From contig FR887251.1 of assembly GCA_000436755.1 (NCBI GenBank), positions 1 to 13,184 on the forward strand: a DNA stretch of 13,184 nucleotides, in the 5' to 3' direction. Origin of the DNA: Clostridium sp. CAG:253 (GTDB lineage Bacteria; Bacillota; Clostridia; Lachnospirales; Lachnospiraceae). The stretch's first letter is position 1. Every line of letters starts with the position of its first letter. Made by a program: the position numbers and the translations under genes. The notes beneath the pieces are model-generated. The model was given only the letters and a program-made list of their open reading frames with translations. It was not told the origin of the DNA and did not search any database. Shown in pieces: positions 1 through 7,500 of this stretch.

Positions 1-10
1 ATTTAATTAT

Positions 11-83
11 GGGATACTAGCTCAGTTGGTAGAGCACTTGACTTTTAATCAAGTTGTCGGGGGTTCGAATCCCCCGTGTCTCA
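11..83 (+). tRNA. tRNA-Lys (anticodon UUU)
   Basis: A full cloverleaf can be folded. The acceptor stem pairs 11-17 with 76-82, with two G-U pairs (12/81 and 15/78). The D stem pairs 20-23 with 32-35. The anticodon stem pairs 37-41 with 49-53 around a 7-nt loop, with anticodon TTT at 44-46. The variable loop is 54-58. The T stem is five G-C pairs (59-63 with 71-75) around a TTCGAAT loop. The discriminator base is A83. The 3' CCA is not encoded (TTA follows), so it must be added by the CCA-adding enzyme. The anticodon reads AAA/AAG, giving lysine. Only 10 bases precede the gene here, so its promoter, or other tRNAs in the same transcript, lie outside the window. Confidence 0.97.
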
Positions 84-97
84 TTAAAATAATCGTG

Positions 98-130
98 AAA
101 GAAGTCTTTGTATAAAGGCTTCTTTTTTTT
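98..130 (+). terminator. Intrinsic terminator of the tRNA-Lys transcript
   Basis: A 9-bp stem (101-109 with 114-122, one T-G pair) closes a GTAT loop and is followed by eight T residues (123-130). The A residues at 98-100 can pair with the first T residues to lengthen the stem. It lies 15 nt after the tRNA, so it ends that transcript and separates it from the DUF6512 gene. Confidence 0.9.
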
Positions 131-285
131 GCCTTTATATCAAATCAAGTATTTACACCACATATAATATAAATCATTACATACAATAAAATTAATAACA
201 GATAATAATACAGTAAATTAAAATCAGCAGTTGTATTAACAATAAGTATTTATAGTAAATTTGCAGTGAGTAGGAGATAGATTGT
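131..285. other. AT-rich intergenic region, no gene seen
   Basis: This spacer between the tRNA terminator and the DUF6512 gene is very AT-rich. A TATAAT hexamer lies at 163-168, but no convincing -35 box or TG extension accompanies it. Other weak TATA-like strings follow near 251-258. I see no open frame with a ribosome binding site and no stable hairpin. The promoter of the next gene is presumably here but cannot be placed with confidence. Confidence 0.5.
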
Positions 286-915
286 ATGTTTATTGAATGT
301 GATAATAAAAAATTTTATAAACGCTATATTGTAACAGGATTTTTATTTGTTGGGATATTGGGAACTCTTTTTCATTTTGTGTATGACTGGTGTAGGCAGG
401 CAAGGTTAATAGGTTTATTTGTGCCGGTCAATGAGTCAACATGGGAACATATGAAATTGCTTTTTATTCCTATGCTTATTTATATTGCAATTTGTTTTCA
501 GTATGTTAAGAAAAAGGTTGGCTGTAAATATGTTTCAGATAAAAACAGTATGAAAATATTTTCCAAAGACAGTAAAATAAGTGTGAATGTTAAAAATGAA
601 AAAAATAATGAGATATGCAAGATTATATATACGGGCTTGCTCGGAAATATAGTCGGTACATGGAGTATACCGTTTTTGTTTTATGGATATAAGGGTATTC
701 TTGGATTTGAGGTAGCATGGATTGATATAAGCACATTTTTTATTGCTGTTTTTATTGCGTTTGGTTTGCAATATCATATATTGATAAATTCACATAAAAA
801 GCAGACAATGAATTGTGGAAAAATACTGTTGATTGTTAATTTAATACAGTTTATAGCATTTGTATTGTTAACATATCATCCGCTTGGGTTTGGAATTTTT
901 GTAAGTCCTGTGTGA
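286..915 (+). CDS. DUF6512-type integral membrane protein
   Basis: This is a 209-residue membrane protein of unknown function. I recognise the hallmark of the DUF6512 group: FHFVYDW at residues 29-35, then VPVNESTWEHMKLLF at 46-60, and a YHP motif near the C-terminus (197-199). Hydrophobic segments at about 14-34, 57-74, 113-136, 146-166 and 178-197 suggest five membrane spans. Between spans 2 and 3 lies a Lys/Asn/Ser-rich hydrophilic stretch (about 75-112), which may be a lineage-specific loop. The clustered polar residues (H29, D34, N49, E50, E54, H55) next to the membrane look more like a functional site than plain structure, but no activity is known to me. The ATG start follows AGGAG at 272-276 with a 9-nt spacer. 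No terminator is evident after the stop. Its link to the downstream glycosidase is unclear. Confidence 0.85.
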   Translation: MFIECDNKKFYKRYIVTGFLFVGILGTLFHFVYDWCRQARLIGLFVPVNESTWEHMKLLFIPMLIYIAICFQYVKKKVGCKYVSDKNSMKIFSKDSKISVNVKNEKNNEICKIIYTGLLGNIVGTWSIPFLFYGYKGILGFEVAWIDISTFFIAVFIAFGLQYHILINSHKKQTMNCGKILLIVNLIQFIAFVLLTYHPLGFGIFVSPV

Positions 916-967
916 TAAGTAAATAGTAATAAAATAAGACAATTTAGTGGCGGAATATCTTTGAGAA

Positions 968-976
968 TGATATAAT
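968..976 (+). promoter_or_regulatory. Extended -10 promoter for the glycosidase gene
   Basis: TGATATAAT matches the extended -10 consensus TGnTATAAT exactly. No good -35 box lies 16-18 bp upstream, which extended -10 promoters tolerate. Transcription would start near 983, giving a 5' leader of about 130 nt before the ATG at 1113. A second TATAAT at 992-997 has no TG extension and is the weaker candidate. Confidence 0.45.
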
Positions 977-993
977 AAATTTATAAGCGTTTA

Positions 994-1030
994 TAATACT
1001 GTGTACTGTGCAAAAAGATGTGCAGTATTA
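994..1030 (+). promoter_or_regulatory. Inverted repeat / stem-loop in the glycosidase leader
   Basis: TAATACTG (994-1001) and CAGTATTA (1023-1030) form a perfect 8-bp inverted repeat. An alternative, mutually exclusive stem pairs 1003-1012 with 1019-1028 (10 pairs, three of them G-U) around an AAAAGA loop. The outer repeat overlaps the second TATAAT (992-997). It could be an operator at the promoter or a hairpin near the 5' end of the transcript. No T-run follows, so it is not an intrinsic terminator. The sequence alone does not say which regulator, if any, binds here. Confidence 0.4.
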
Positions 1031-1112
1031 CGAGATATTAACACATAGGGGGTTTTGTGTAACTTTGTTAAACGGTACGATAAATTAAAGTTTATGAGAA
1101 ATGAGGAAATTT

Positions 1113-2555
1113 ATGGACAACTTAAAAAGAATTACTTTAAATCCTGCGAGGTGTGGACTTGACCTTGGGGATGGAAGTGAGAGAGCTGAGTATGTAAATC
1201 AGGATTATATTTTAAATGTGCTTGGCAGACCTCACAGAAACATTGGGATTATGTATACATATTATCCTAAGGATAAGGAGTGGCCTCAGAGAATAAGCGA
1301 GGCATGTAAAGATATGGAAATACATTTTCAGTGGGACTACCCATATGATGATTATTTCCCTTATCTTGGCGGTATCGGCGGAAGTATGGATGGTGAGCCG
1401 TTTACTTCGATGAGAGATATTAGAAAACATGGACAAGATGTTGCGCTTACACTTACAATAGACTGTTCTCTGGAAGATGAATATCTAAGGCAGATTGCAA
1501 AGGAACTTAGAACTTTTGGAAGAATGAGACTTCGCATAAATCATGAATGTACAGGTGATTGGTTTACTCATAATCAGAGGTTTTCATATCAGGAAATAGG
1601 TGATTTCTTTGTGAGATTTGCAAAGATTGTCAAGGAAGAAGCTCCTAATGTGTCTATTGTATATTGTGGGGGATGTGTTACAAGCCTTGAGGATGATGCA
1701 CCTATTCAGTATGAAAAAGAATTTACTGAGGCGTATAAGGTGGCTGATTATTGGTCAAATGACTGTTATCTTGCACTTCATTACGGATGGCCGTTTGATG
1801 TTTGTGAAAAGGGCGGCAGCAGCTACGCTGTGACACCTCTCGATACATTTGTGGAAAGACTTGAAAAGACTTCAAAGCGATTGACTAAGGTTGCGGATAA
1901 TGTATGTAAAACGCTAGTAATATCTGAGTTTAATACAGATGGTGATGTAACAGGGCCAAGACGACAGGGCGAATCAATTAAAAAATTTGTTGACAGGATA
2001 AAGTCTGATGATGCTGATTGGTTTGATGGATTTTCGATGTACCAGTTTAGGGACAGAGGACGTCTTGGTCTTGAAATAGAAGACCCAAATAATAAATCAG
2101 TGGGAATTGCACAGCCGTTACTTAAACAGTATCAGGAAATATTGAAAGACCCTTATTTCCAGCCTGTTATTGAGGAAAAAGAACAGGTTATGCTTCCGGC
2201 AAAAATGCGCTGGGGCGGCTCAGAGGATGCCGATGGTGTTGCTGTCGATATTAAGATGGAGGGAAATCCTGAATTCTTTGAGATTAATTTTGAAGAAGAA
2301 CTTAATATTATGATGGAAATAAATGGCAAATGGTTTTATAAGGCACCGGAGACTAAAACAGTTGACCTTATGCCGGCGTTTTTTGAGTCAGAGATAAAAG
2401 AGGGACAGGTTCTTACATTAAAGATGTTTGCTCCTCCGGCAACAGGCGAAAATGATGAAAGCCAGGGCGATGATTGGGCAGTTAATTATTATACGGAGAT
2501 GAAAAAAATGCCTGAACTTCGCATTAGATATGAGGCAGTAGAAGACCTTGATTAA
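1113..2555 (+). CDS. GH26-like (clan GH-A) cytoplasmic glycoside hydrolase
   Basis: This is a 480-residue protein likely to hydrolyse a beta-linked glycan or oligosaccharide; the substrate cannot be told. Residues 1 to about 345 read as a TIM barrel. RINHECTGDWF (about 141-151) resembles the R-x-x-HE-x-x-G-WF strand-4 motif of GH26, with E145 as candidate acid/base. ISEFN (270-274) matches the strand-7 nucleophile motif, with E272 as candidate nucleophile. The segment ADYWSNDCYLALHYG (about 211-225) fits the GH26 strand between them. Residues from about 360 form a separate, probably beta-rich C-terminal domain. There is no signal peptide, so the enzyme is probably intracellular and acts on imported oligosaccharides. 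I chose ATG 1113 because GAGG at 1103-1106 sits 6 nt upstream. The in-frame ATG at 1101 would add four residues but lacks a ribosome binding site. A ROK kinase gene follows after 166 bp. The family call is moderate; the enzyme class is firmer. Confidence 0.7.
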   Translation: MDNLKRITLNPARCGLDLGDGSERAEYVNQDYILNVLGRPHRNIGIMYTYYPKDKEWPQRISEACKDMEIHFQWDYPYDDYFPYLGGIGGSMDGEPFTSMRDIRKHGQDVALTLTIDCSLEDEYLRQIAKELRTFGRMRLRINHECTGDWFTHNQRFSYQEIGDFFVRFAKIVKEEAPNVSIVYCGGCVTSLEDDAPIQYEKEFTEAYKVADYWSNDCYLALHYGWPFDVCEKGGSSYAVTPLDTFVERLEKTSKRLTKVADNVCKTLVISEFNTDGDVTGPRRQGESIKKFVDRIKSDDADWFDGFSMYQFRDRGRLGLEIEDPNNKSVGIAQPLLKQYQEILKDPYFQPVIEEKEQVMLPAKMRWGGSEDADGVAVDIKMEGNPEFFEINFEEELNIMMEINGKWFYKAPETKTVDLMPAFFESEIKEGQVLTLKMFAPPATGENDESQGDDWAVNYYTEMKKMPELRIRYEAVEDLD

Positions 2556-2633
2556 ATATCCAAAATAGGTGGAAGTTGGAATATTTATTTTAAGGCAGAA
2601 ATGTGTATTAAAGGAAGAAATGTTTATTAAAGA

Positions 2634-2675
2634 TATAACTAAGATTATATGAAGCAATCCGTGGCATTAGTTATA
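2634..2675. repeat. Perfect 9-bp inverted repeat upstream of the glucokinase gene
   Basis: TATAACTAA (2634-2642) and TTAGTTATA (2667-2675) are perfect reverse complements separated by 24 nt. No T-run follows, so this is not an intrinsic terminator of the glycosidase gene. It may be an operator, an RNA-processing hairpin in a shared transcript, or chance in AT-rich DNA. The rest of the 2556-2721 gap shows no ORF and no clear promoter. Confidence 0.35.
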
Positions 2676-2721
2676 GCACAAAAAATAATATAAATAAAAA
2701 CGAGAAGAAAGGCAGAAAAAT

Positions 2722-3669
2722 ATGGCAAAATATATTTATGGAATTGATATAGGTGGAACTACAGTAAAGATGGGACTTTTTGATGAAAAAGGTGATATGC
2801 TTGAAAAGTGGGAGATTGTTACAAGAAAAGAAAACAACGGTGAAAACATTCTTCCTGACATTGTGAAGTCTATCAAAGAAAAAAATTCAGAGAAATCTAT
2901 TGAGACAGATGATATTCTTGGTATAGGAATGGGAGTTCCGGGACCTATAACAGAGGATGGCAGAGTTCTCAAATGTGCAAATCTCGGATGGGGAATTTTC
3001 TCGGTTGCTGATGAGATGAGTAAACTTACAGGTGTTAAAAAAGTTAAGGTTGGTAATGATGCAAATGTTGCAGCTCTTGGTGAGCAGTGGCGTGGCGGCG
3101 GCCGTGGCTTTGACAATATTGTGATGGTTACACTTGGAACAGGTGTAGGCGGTGGAATTATCATGAATGGAAAAATTCTTACCGGGGAGAACGGTGCAGC
3201 AGGTGAGATTGGACATATTACAGTAAATCCTAAGGAGACACTGACCTGTGGATGCGGATGTAAGGGATGCCTTGAGCAGTATAGCTCTGCTACGGGTGTT
3301 ATAAGATTAGCAAAAGAGCGTCTTGAAGCTTCTGATAAGCCTTCTGAACTTAGAAAGTTTGCAGATGATGAAATAGGCGGAAAAGAAGTTTTCGACGCTT
3401 ATAAGGCAGGAGACGAGCTTGCAGCTGAGGCTGTAGATGAGTTCGCAGCTTATCTTGGAATGGGACTTGGTAATGTAGCTTCTGTAGTTGATACACAGGC
3501 ATTTGTAATCGGTGGGGGACTTTCTAAAAATGGTCCGATAGTAATAGAACTTATAAAGAAACAGTATGAGAAAAATGTAATGTTTGCACTTAAAAATACG
3601 GAATTCAGACTTGCTGAACTTGGCAACGATGCAGGAATGTATGGTGCAGTCCGTATGGTAATTCAGTAG
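2722..3669 (+). CDS. glcK: ROK family glucokinase
   Basis: This 315-residue cytoplasmic sugar kinase most likely phosphorylates glucose to glucose 6-phosphate with ATP. DIGGTTVKMG (9-18) is the N-terminal phosphate-binding loop. GNDAN (111-115) carries the catalytic base D113. GTGVGGG (139-145) is the second phosphate loop. GEIGH (161-165) gives sugar-contacting E162 and zinc ligand H165. CGCGCKGCLE (176-185) supplies the ROK zinc cysteines C176, C178 and C183. FVIGGGLS (261-268) is the adenosine-side motif. The length is normal for bacterial ROK glucokinases, whereas ROK repressors carry an extra N-terminal helix-turn-helix that is absent here. GAAAGG at 2707-2712 sits 9 nt before the ATG. 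The preceding glycosidase could supply free glucose, so co-transcription is plausible although the gap is 166 bp. Specificity for another hexose or N-acetylmannosamine cannot be excluded. Confidence 0.92.
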   Translation: MAKYIYGIDIGGTTVKMGLFDEKGDMLEKWEIVTRKENNGENILPDIVKSIKEKNSEKSIETDDILGIGMGVPGPITEDGRVLKCANLGWGIFSVADEMSKLTGVKKVKVGNDANVAALGEQWRGGGRGFDNIVMVTLGTGVGGGIIMNGKILTGENGAAGEIGHITVNPKETLTCGCGCKGCLEQYSSATGVIRLAKERLEASDKPSELRKFADDEIGGKEVFDAYKAGDELAAEAVDEFAAYLGMGLGNVASVVDTQAFVIGGGLSKNGPIVIELIKKQYEKNVMFALKNTEFRLAELGNDAGMYGAVRMVIQ

Positions 3670-3762
3670 TAGGAAAAAGTAATATTCTTTCTTCATATCG
3701 CATATTATATATTAGTATAGGTTGATTGATTAAATTTAACCAAAAAATTCACGGGGGTTGTC

Positions 3763-4230
3763 ATGTCGAAAACAAAGATTGTGGTTTTGCGTATGAAGGA
3801 AGTAGTATATACGGCAGTATTTGTCGGGCTTGGGATTTTGCTACTGATTGTTTTATTTTTTATGTTTGGCAGGCAGAATTCGCCTAAAAGTGAGAGTACA
3901 CAGAGTAACATAAGTAATGAAAGCAGTACATATAAAAATGATGCGGTATATAGGGCGGGAATTTATGAAAGTCAGTTTGTAATAGGTGAAAATACAATAA
4001 ATCTGGAGGTTGCTCTTGATGAAGAACAGGTAAAGTCTGTTAAAGTGAAAAATCTTGATGAGTCAGTGGAAACAATGTATCCGCTTATGAAATCGGCAGT
4101 TAAGGATGTTTCAAAACAGCTTTCTTCGGGAGTTTCAATTGATGAAGTTGTATTGTCAAAAAATTCAATGTACACTGAAAAACTCGTTCTTGATGCGGTT
4201 AAGACGGTGCTTGACGAGCAAAAATTATAA
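3763..4230 (+). CDS. Membrane-anchored protein with divergent FMN_bind-like domain
   Basis: This 155-residue protein has one transmembrane helix at about 13-36 after a basic N-terminus. A Ser/Asn/Thr-rich linker (about 38-58) and an extracytoplasmic C-terminal domain (60-155) follow. The domain resembles an FMN_bind fold: a YRAGIYESQF opening (63-72), alternating strands through NTINLEVALDEEQVKSVKV, a helix at 103-121, a VDxV-like stretch IDEVV (126-130), and a final helix in LVLDAVKTVLDE (141-152). In typical members the position before the last helix is S-G-A-T, whose Thr is flavinylated by ApbE; here it reads SKNSMYTEK (132-140), so covalent FMN is doubtful. This comparison is by eye and tentative. 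GGGGG at 3753-3757 lies 5 nt before the ATG. The 93-bp gap from glcK has no terminator, so readthrough is possible. No redox partner gene is nearby. Confidence 0.65.
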   Translation: MSKTKIVVLRMKEVVYTAVFVGLGILLLIVLFFMFGRQNSPKSESTQSNISNESSTYKNDAVYRAGIYESQFVIGENTINLEVALDEEQVKSVKVKNLDESVETMYPLMKSAVKDVSKQLSSGVSIDEVVLSKNSMYTEKLVLDAVKTVLDEQKL

Positions 4231-4250
4231 GTTGTGTTTTGTAAATTATC

Positions 4251-4286
4251 GGTATAACGAATAAGTGGTATAATTTTCGTCATACC
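4251..4286 (+). promoter_or_regulatory. Extended -10 promoter within an inverted repeat, upstream of addB
   Basis: TGGTATAAT at 4266-4274 fits the extended -10 consensus; the hexamer 17 bp upstream (TTATCG, 4246-4251) is a poor -35. The -10 box lies in the 16-nt spacer of an imperfect inverted repeat, GGTATAACGA (4251-4260) against TCGTCATACC (4277-4286), with nine of ten positions paired. This arrangement suits a repressor operator over a promoter. It could also be a weak hairpin ending the upstream gene, although no T-run follows. Transcription from here would give a leader of roughly 220 nt before addB. Confidence 0.4.
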
Positions 4287-4339
4287 AAATGGTTAAGCAG
4301 ATTAAAAATAATAAAATGTTTTTTGTAAAAACGATTAAT

Positions 4340-4413
4340 ATAAAACAGAGGTGCTATGAGTGTTAGTTTTCACTGTGATAAAGTGAATGTTAACCAATAG
4401 CCCTCTGTTTTAT
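4340..4413 (+). promoter_or_regulatory. Long stem-loop in the addB leader (attenuator or terminator candidate)
   Basis: ATAAAACAGAGG (4340-4351) pairs perfectly with CCTCTGTTTTAT (4402-4413). Further pairs continue inward: GCTAT 4353-4357 with ATAGC 4397-4401 after one bulged T; GTTA 4362-4365 with TAAC 4391-4394; TTCACT 4369-4374 with AGTGAA 4382-4387, closing a 7-nt loop. This makes about 27 bp in 74 nt. The A-rich 5' edge and TGTTTTAT 3' edge resemble a terminator that could work in both directions. A 14-codon frame (4356-4400) with an SD-like AGAGGTG lies inside it. It may end transcription from the upstream gene, attenuate addB, or be a small palindromic repeat. I do not recognise it as a known riboswitch. 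Confidence 0.6.
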
Positions 4414-4421
4414 GTTATACT
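4413..4421 (+). promoter_or_regulatory. Second possible extended -10 for addB
   Basis: TGTTATACT matches the extended -10 pattern TGnTATAAT with one mismatch. It abuts the 3' arm of the long stem-loop. The best -35-like string (TTAACC, 4390-4395) is spaced 20 bp away, which is too far. A start near 4428 would bypass the stem-loop and give a leader of about 75 nt. This is a weak call from sequence alone. Confidence 0.25.
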
Positions 4422-4502
4422 ACATATAAGATTTTTTTGAACAATAATAGATAGTAACAGCTTAAAATACAATAATAATTATACAGGAGAGAGGATAGGG
4501 GA

Positions 4503-7500
4503 ATGGCAGTCCAGTTTATTTTTGGTGGTTCCGGCAGAGGAAAAACTTATTTTTTGCAGAATAAAATTATGGAGGAAGCTGTAAAAAATCCTAAAAAAGA
4601 TTATATAATGATAGTTCCGGAACAGTTTACCATGCAGACGCAGAAAGACATGATTAGAATAAGTCCGGGGCATGGAATTATGAATGTCGATGTACAAAGT
4701 TTTGTCAGGCTTGCATTCAGAGTGTTTTCTGAGACAGGTGCGGGAAATGTTCAGGTTCTTGATGACCTTGGCAAGATTATGATTTTAAAAAAGGTGCTTT
4801 CTAATAAAAAGGATGACCTTAAATATTTCGGAAGAAATATAAATAAGGATGGTTATATTTCTGAGATTAAGTCATTTATGTCTGAGCTTATACAATATGG
4901 TGCCGATGAAAACGAGATAGAGAAAATGATTCAGGCTTCAGAAAATAAGACTGTCCTTAAATATAAGTTACAGGATATGTCTGTTGCGTTTTCGGCATTT
5001 AGGGAATACATCGATAAAAATTATATTACTTCTGAGGAACTTTTAAGCGTATTTGCGGATGTTATTTCACAGTCCGGACTTCTCAATGGGGCAGTTATAT
5101 GTCTCGATGGTTTTACGGGATTTACTCCATTACAGTACAGGCTTTTGCGTGAGCTTATAAAGATTGCCGAGAAAGTTTATATTACAGTGACTGCTGATGA
5201 GAGAGAGTCAGTTATAAATAAGGGGAAAAATTATCAGCTGTTTTTTATGAGCAGAAAAACTGTCAATAATATAAGACTGATTGCGAGTGAAACGGGTGTT
5301 GAAGTTTTAGATGATATTTGGACTGGAAAAGAAATAAGTCAGACAAGATTTGGCTCGTCAAAGGAACTTGAATGGCTTGAACGAAATTTGTTCAGATATC
5401 CATATAAAAGATACAACAATGGAAAAGAATGTGAAGTATCAGATATTAGTTGTCATGTACTCAAATATGCTGAGGATGAGATTGATTTTGTGGTACAGAA
5501 AATAAAGAGGCTTCTTGTAAATGAAGGGTGTCGTTATAGAGACATTGCAATAGTAGCGGGAAGTCTTGAGACATATGGAAATATTATTGAGCATGCGATG
5601 AAAAAGGCGGGAATAGCCTGCTTTATTGACCAAAAAAGAGGCGTTCAGTCAAGTGTTCTGGTACGTGCAATAGATGCACTTCTGCAAATTATTATAAAAG
5701 ATTTTTCATATGAAGATATTATGGATTATTTAAAAGGCTGTCTTTCATGGACAAGTGACAGCCAGAATGATATTCTAGACAATTATCTTCTTGCTACGGG
5801 AATAAGAGGATTTAAGGCGTGGAACAGAGAGTGGAATACATCATATGCTTACAGGAGAATGACTGATGAGTCAAAAGAATTTGCAAACGGGGTTGTTGAG
5901 AATGTAAGGCTTAGTGTTATTGAAAATCTGTCGGGATTTTATGAGAAGGTGGCAAAGGGAAAACACACAGTCAGGGATTATGCGACAGCTTTGGTTGAAT
6001 TTTTTGAGAGACAGCATTTTTATGAAAAGCTTATGGAACTTGCCGATGATTATGAGGAAAATGAAAATTTTGATGTGGCAAGTGAGTACAGGCAGCTTTA
6101 TGATATGGTTATAGAGGTTTTAGAGAAACTTGTTTCTATTATGGGTGATGAGGAAATGTTACTCAAAGAATTTAAGGATATTCTGGATGTTGGATTTTCT
6201 GAGGCGAGGATAGGAGTTATTCCACCGGGGATAGACCAGGTTATGGCAGGAGATTTGTCAAGAACACGAATTTCAAATATAAAATATATGTTTCTTGTAG
6301 GAGCAAATTCGTCAAATATTCCGAAAGGCAGCGGCAGTGGAGGAATTATTTCCGAGTCTGAGAGAAATTTTTTGGTGGAGAACGAGTTTGAACTTGCGCC
6401 TACGGCAAGGCAGCAGGTATATACGGAACAGTTTTATCTTTATTTGAACCTTACTAAGCCTTCAAAACATTTGTATATAACATATTGTGACAGTGAGAGG
6501 GATGGAAGTGTAAATGAGCCGTCATACATTATATCGAGGATAAATAAAATTTTTCCGACAATAAATGTTAAGTTTGAGGAAAGAAAGAAAAATGAGGAAA
6601 ATGCATGGTCTGATGATGATGGAAAAAAATATCTTATTGCAGGACTTAGAAACGGAGATTTTTCAGATAAAAAATGGCAGGAGATATATAATCGTTATTT
6701 TAAATCAGAGGACGATAAAAGCACATTAAATAAAATTTTAAAAGCGGCTTTTTTTAAGGAGAATAAGAGTAGTATATCAAAGAAAGTTGCAAAGAGTCTT
6801 TATCCTGAAAATCTGAGGGGGAGCACATCACAGCTTGAGAGGTATGCAGCTTGTGCGTTTTCATATTTTATGCAGTATGGGCTTAAACTTCAGGAGAGAC
6901 AGGAACACAGTATTGAAGCATATGATATAGGAAACATCGTGCATGATACACTTGATATGTATACAAAGATACTCCTTGCAAACAACATGAAATGGCAGGA
7001 TGTTGATAAAAAAGAGCAGGAGCGAATTGCCGGTGAATGTGTTGAGAAGGCGGTAAGTCTTTGCAAGGATGGCATTATGAGGGATACAAGCAGAAATCAA
7101 TATATGATAAAGCGTATTCACAATGTTGTTAATAAGACGATATGGGCTATTTCAAAGCAAATGAGTCAGGGAAGTTTTGATACTATTGACAGTGAGCTTA
7201 TTTTTGAGACTGTCGGAAAGTCTGATAAAACGGATGAGGAACTTATAAAACTTGTCGGAAAAATTGACAGGCTTGATGGTTTTACTGACGGTTCAAAAGA
7301 TTATGTGAGAGTTATTGATTATAAGACAGGAAATAAAGAATTGTTACTTAGTGAACTTTATTATGGGCTTCAGATGCAGCTTGTAATTTATCTTAAAGCA
7401 AGCGTCGATAAGGCGGCTAAAACAAAAAAGATTGTTGTGCCGGCGGGAATGCTTTATTACAGAATAAAAGACCCGATTTTGAATGAGAGGGTAACAACTG

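Noticed and set aside
59..83. tRNA-Lys 3' end as an attachment site for an integrated element
   Set aside because: I saw no second copy of the T-arm/3' end in the window and no integrase or phage gene.
1066..1085. GTTAAACGGTACG as a LacI/CcpA-type operator before the glycosidase
   Set aside because: It matches only a half-site and lacks the second arm needed for a cre or LacI operator.
1101..1112. Upstream in-frame ATG adding four residues to the glycosidase
   Set aside because: No ribosome binding site lies before 1101, while GAGG at 1103-1106 is ideally spaced for ATG 1113.
2736..3216. Two open frames on the minus strand inside glcK
   Set aside because: Both are antisense to conserved ROK motifs and are rich in Pro/Ser or Cys/Thr as expected of shadow translation.
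4340..4413. Resemblance of the AGAGG...CCCTCT stem to a preQ1-I riboswitch
   Set aside because: The preQ1-I aptamer needs a short loop and an A-rich tail that pairs with it. Here the enclosed region is about 50 nt and the tail is T-rich, and addB has no link to queuosine.
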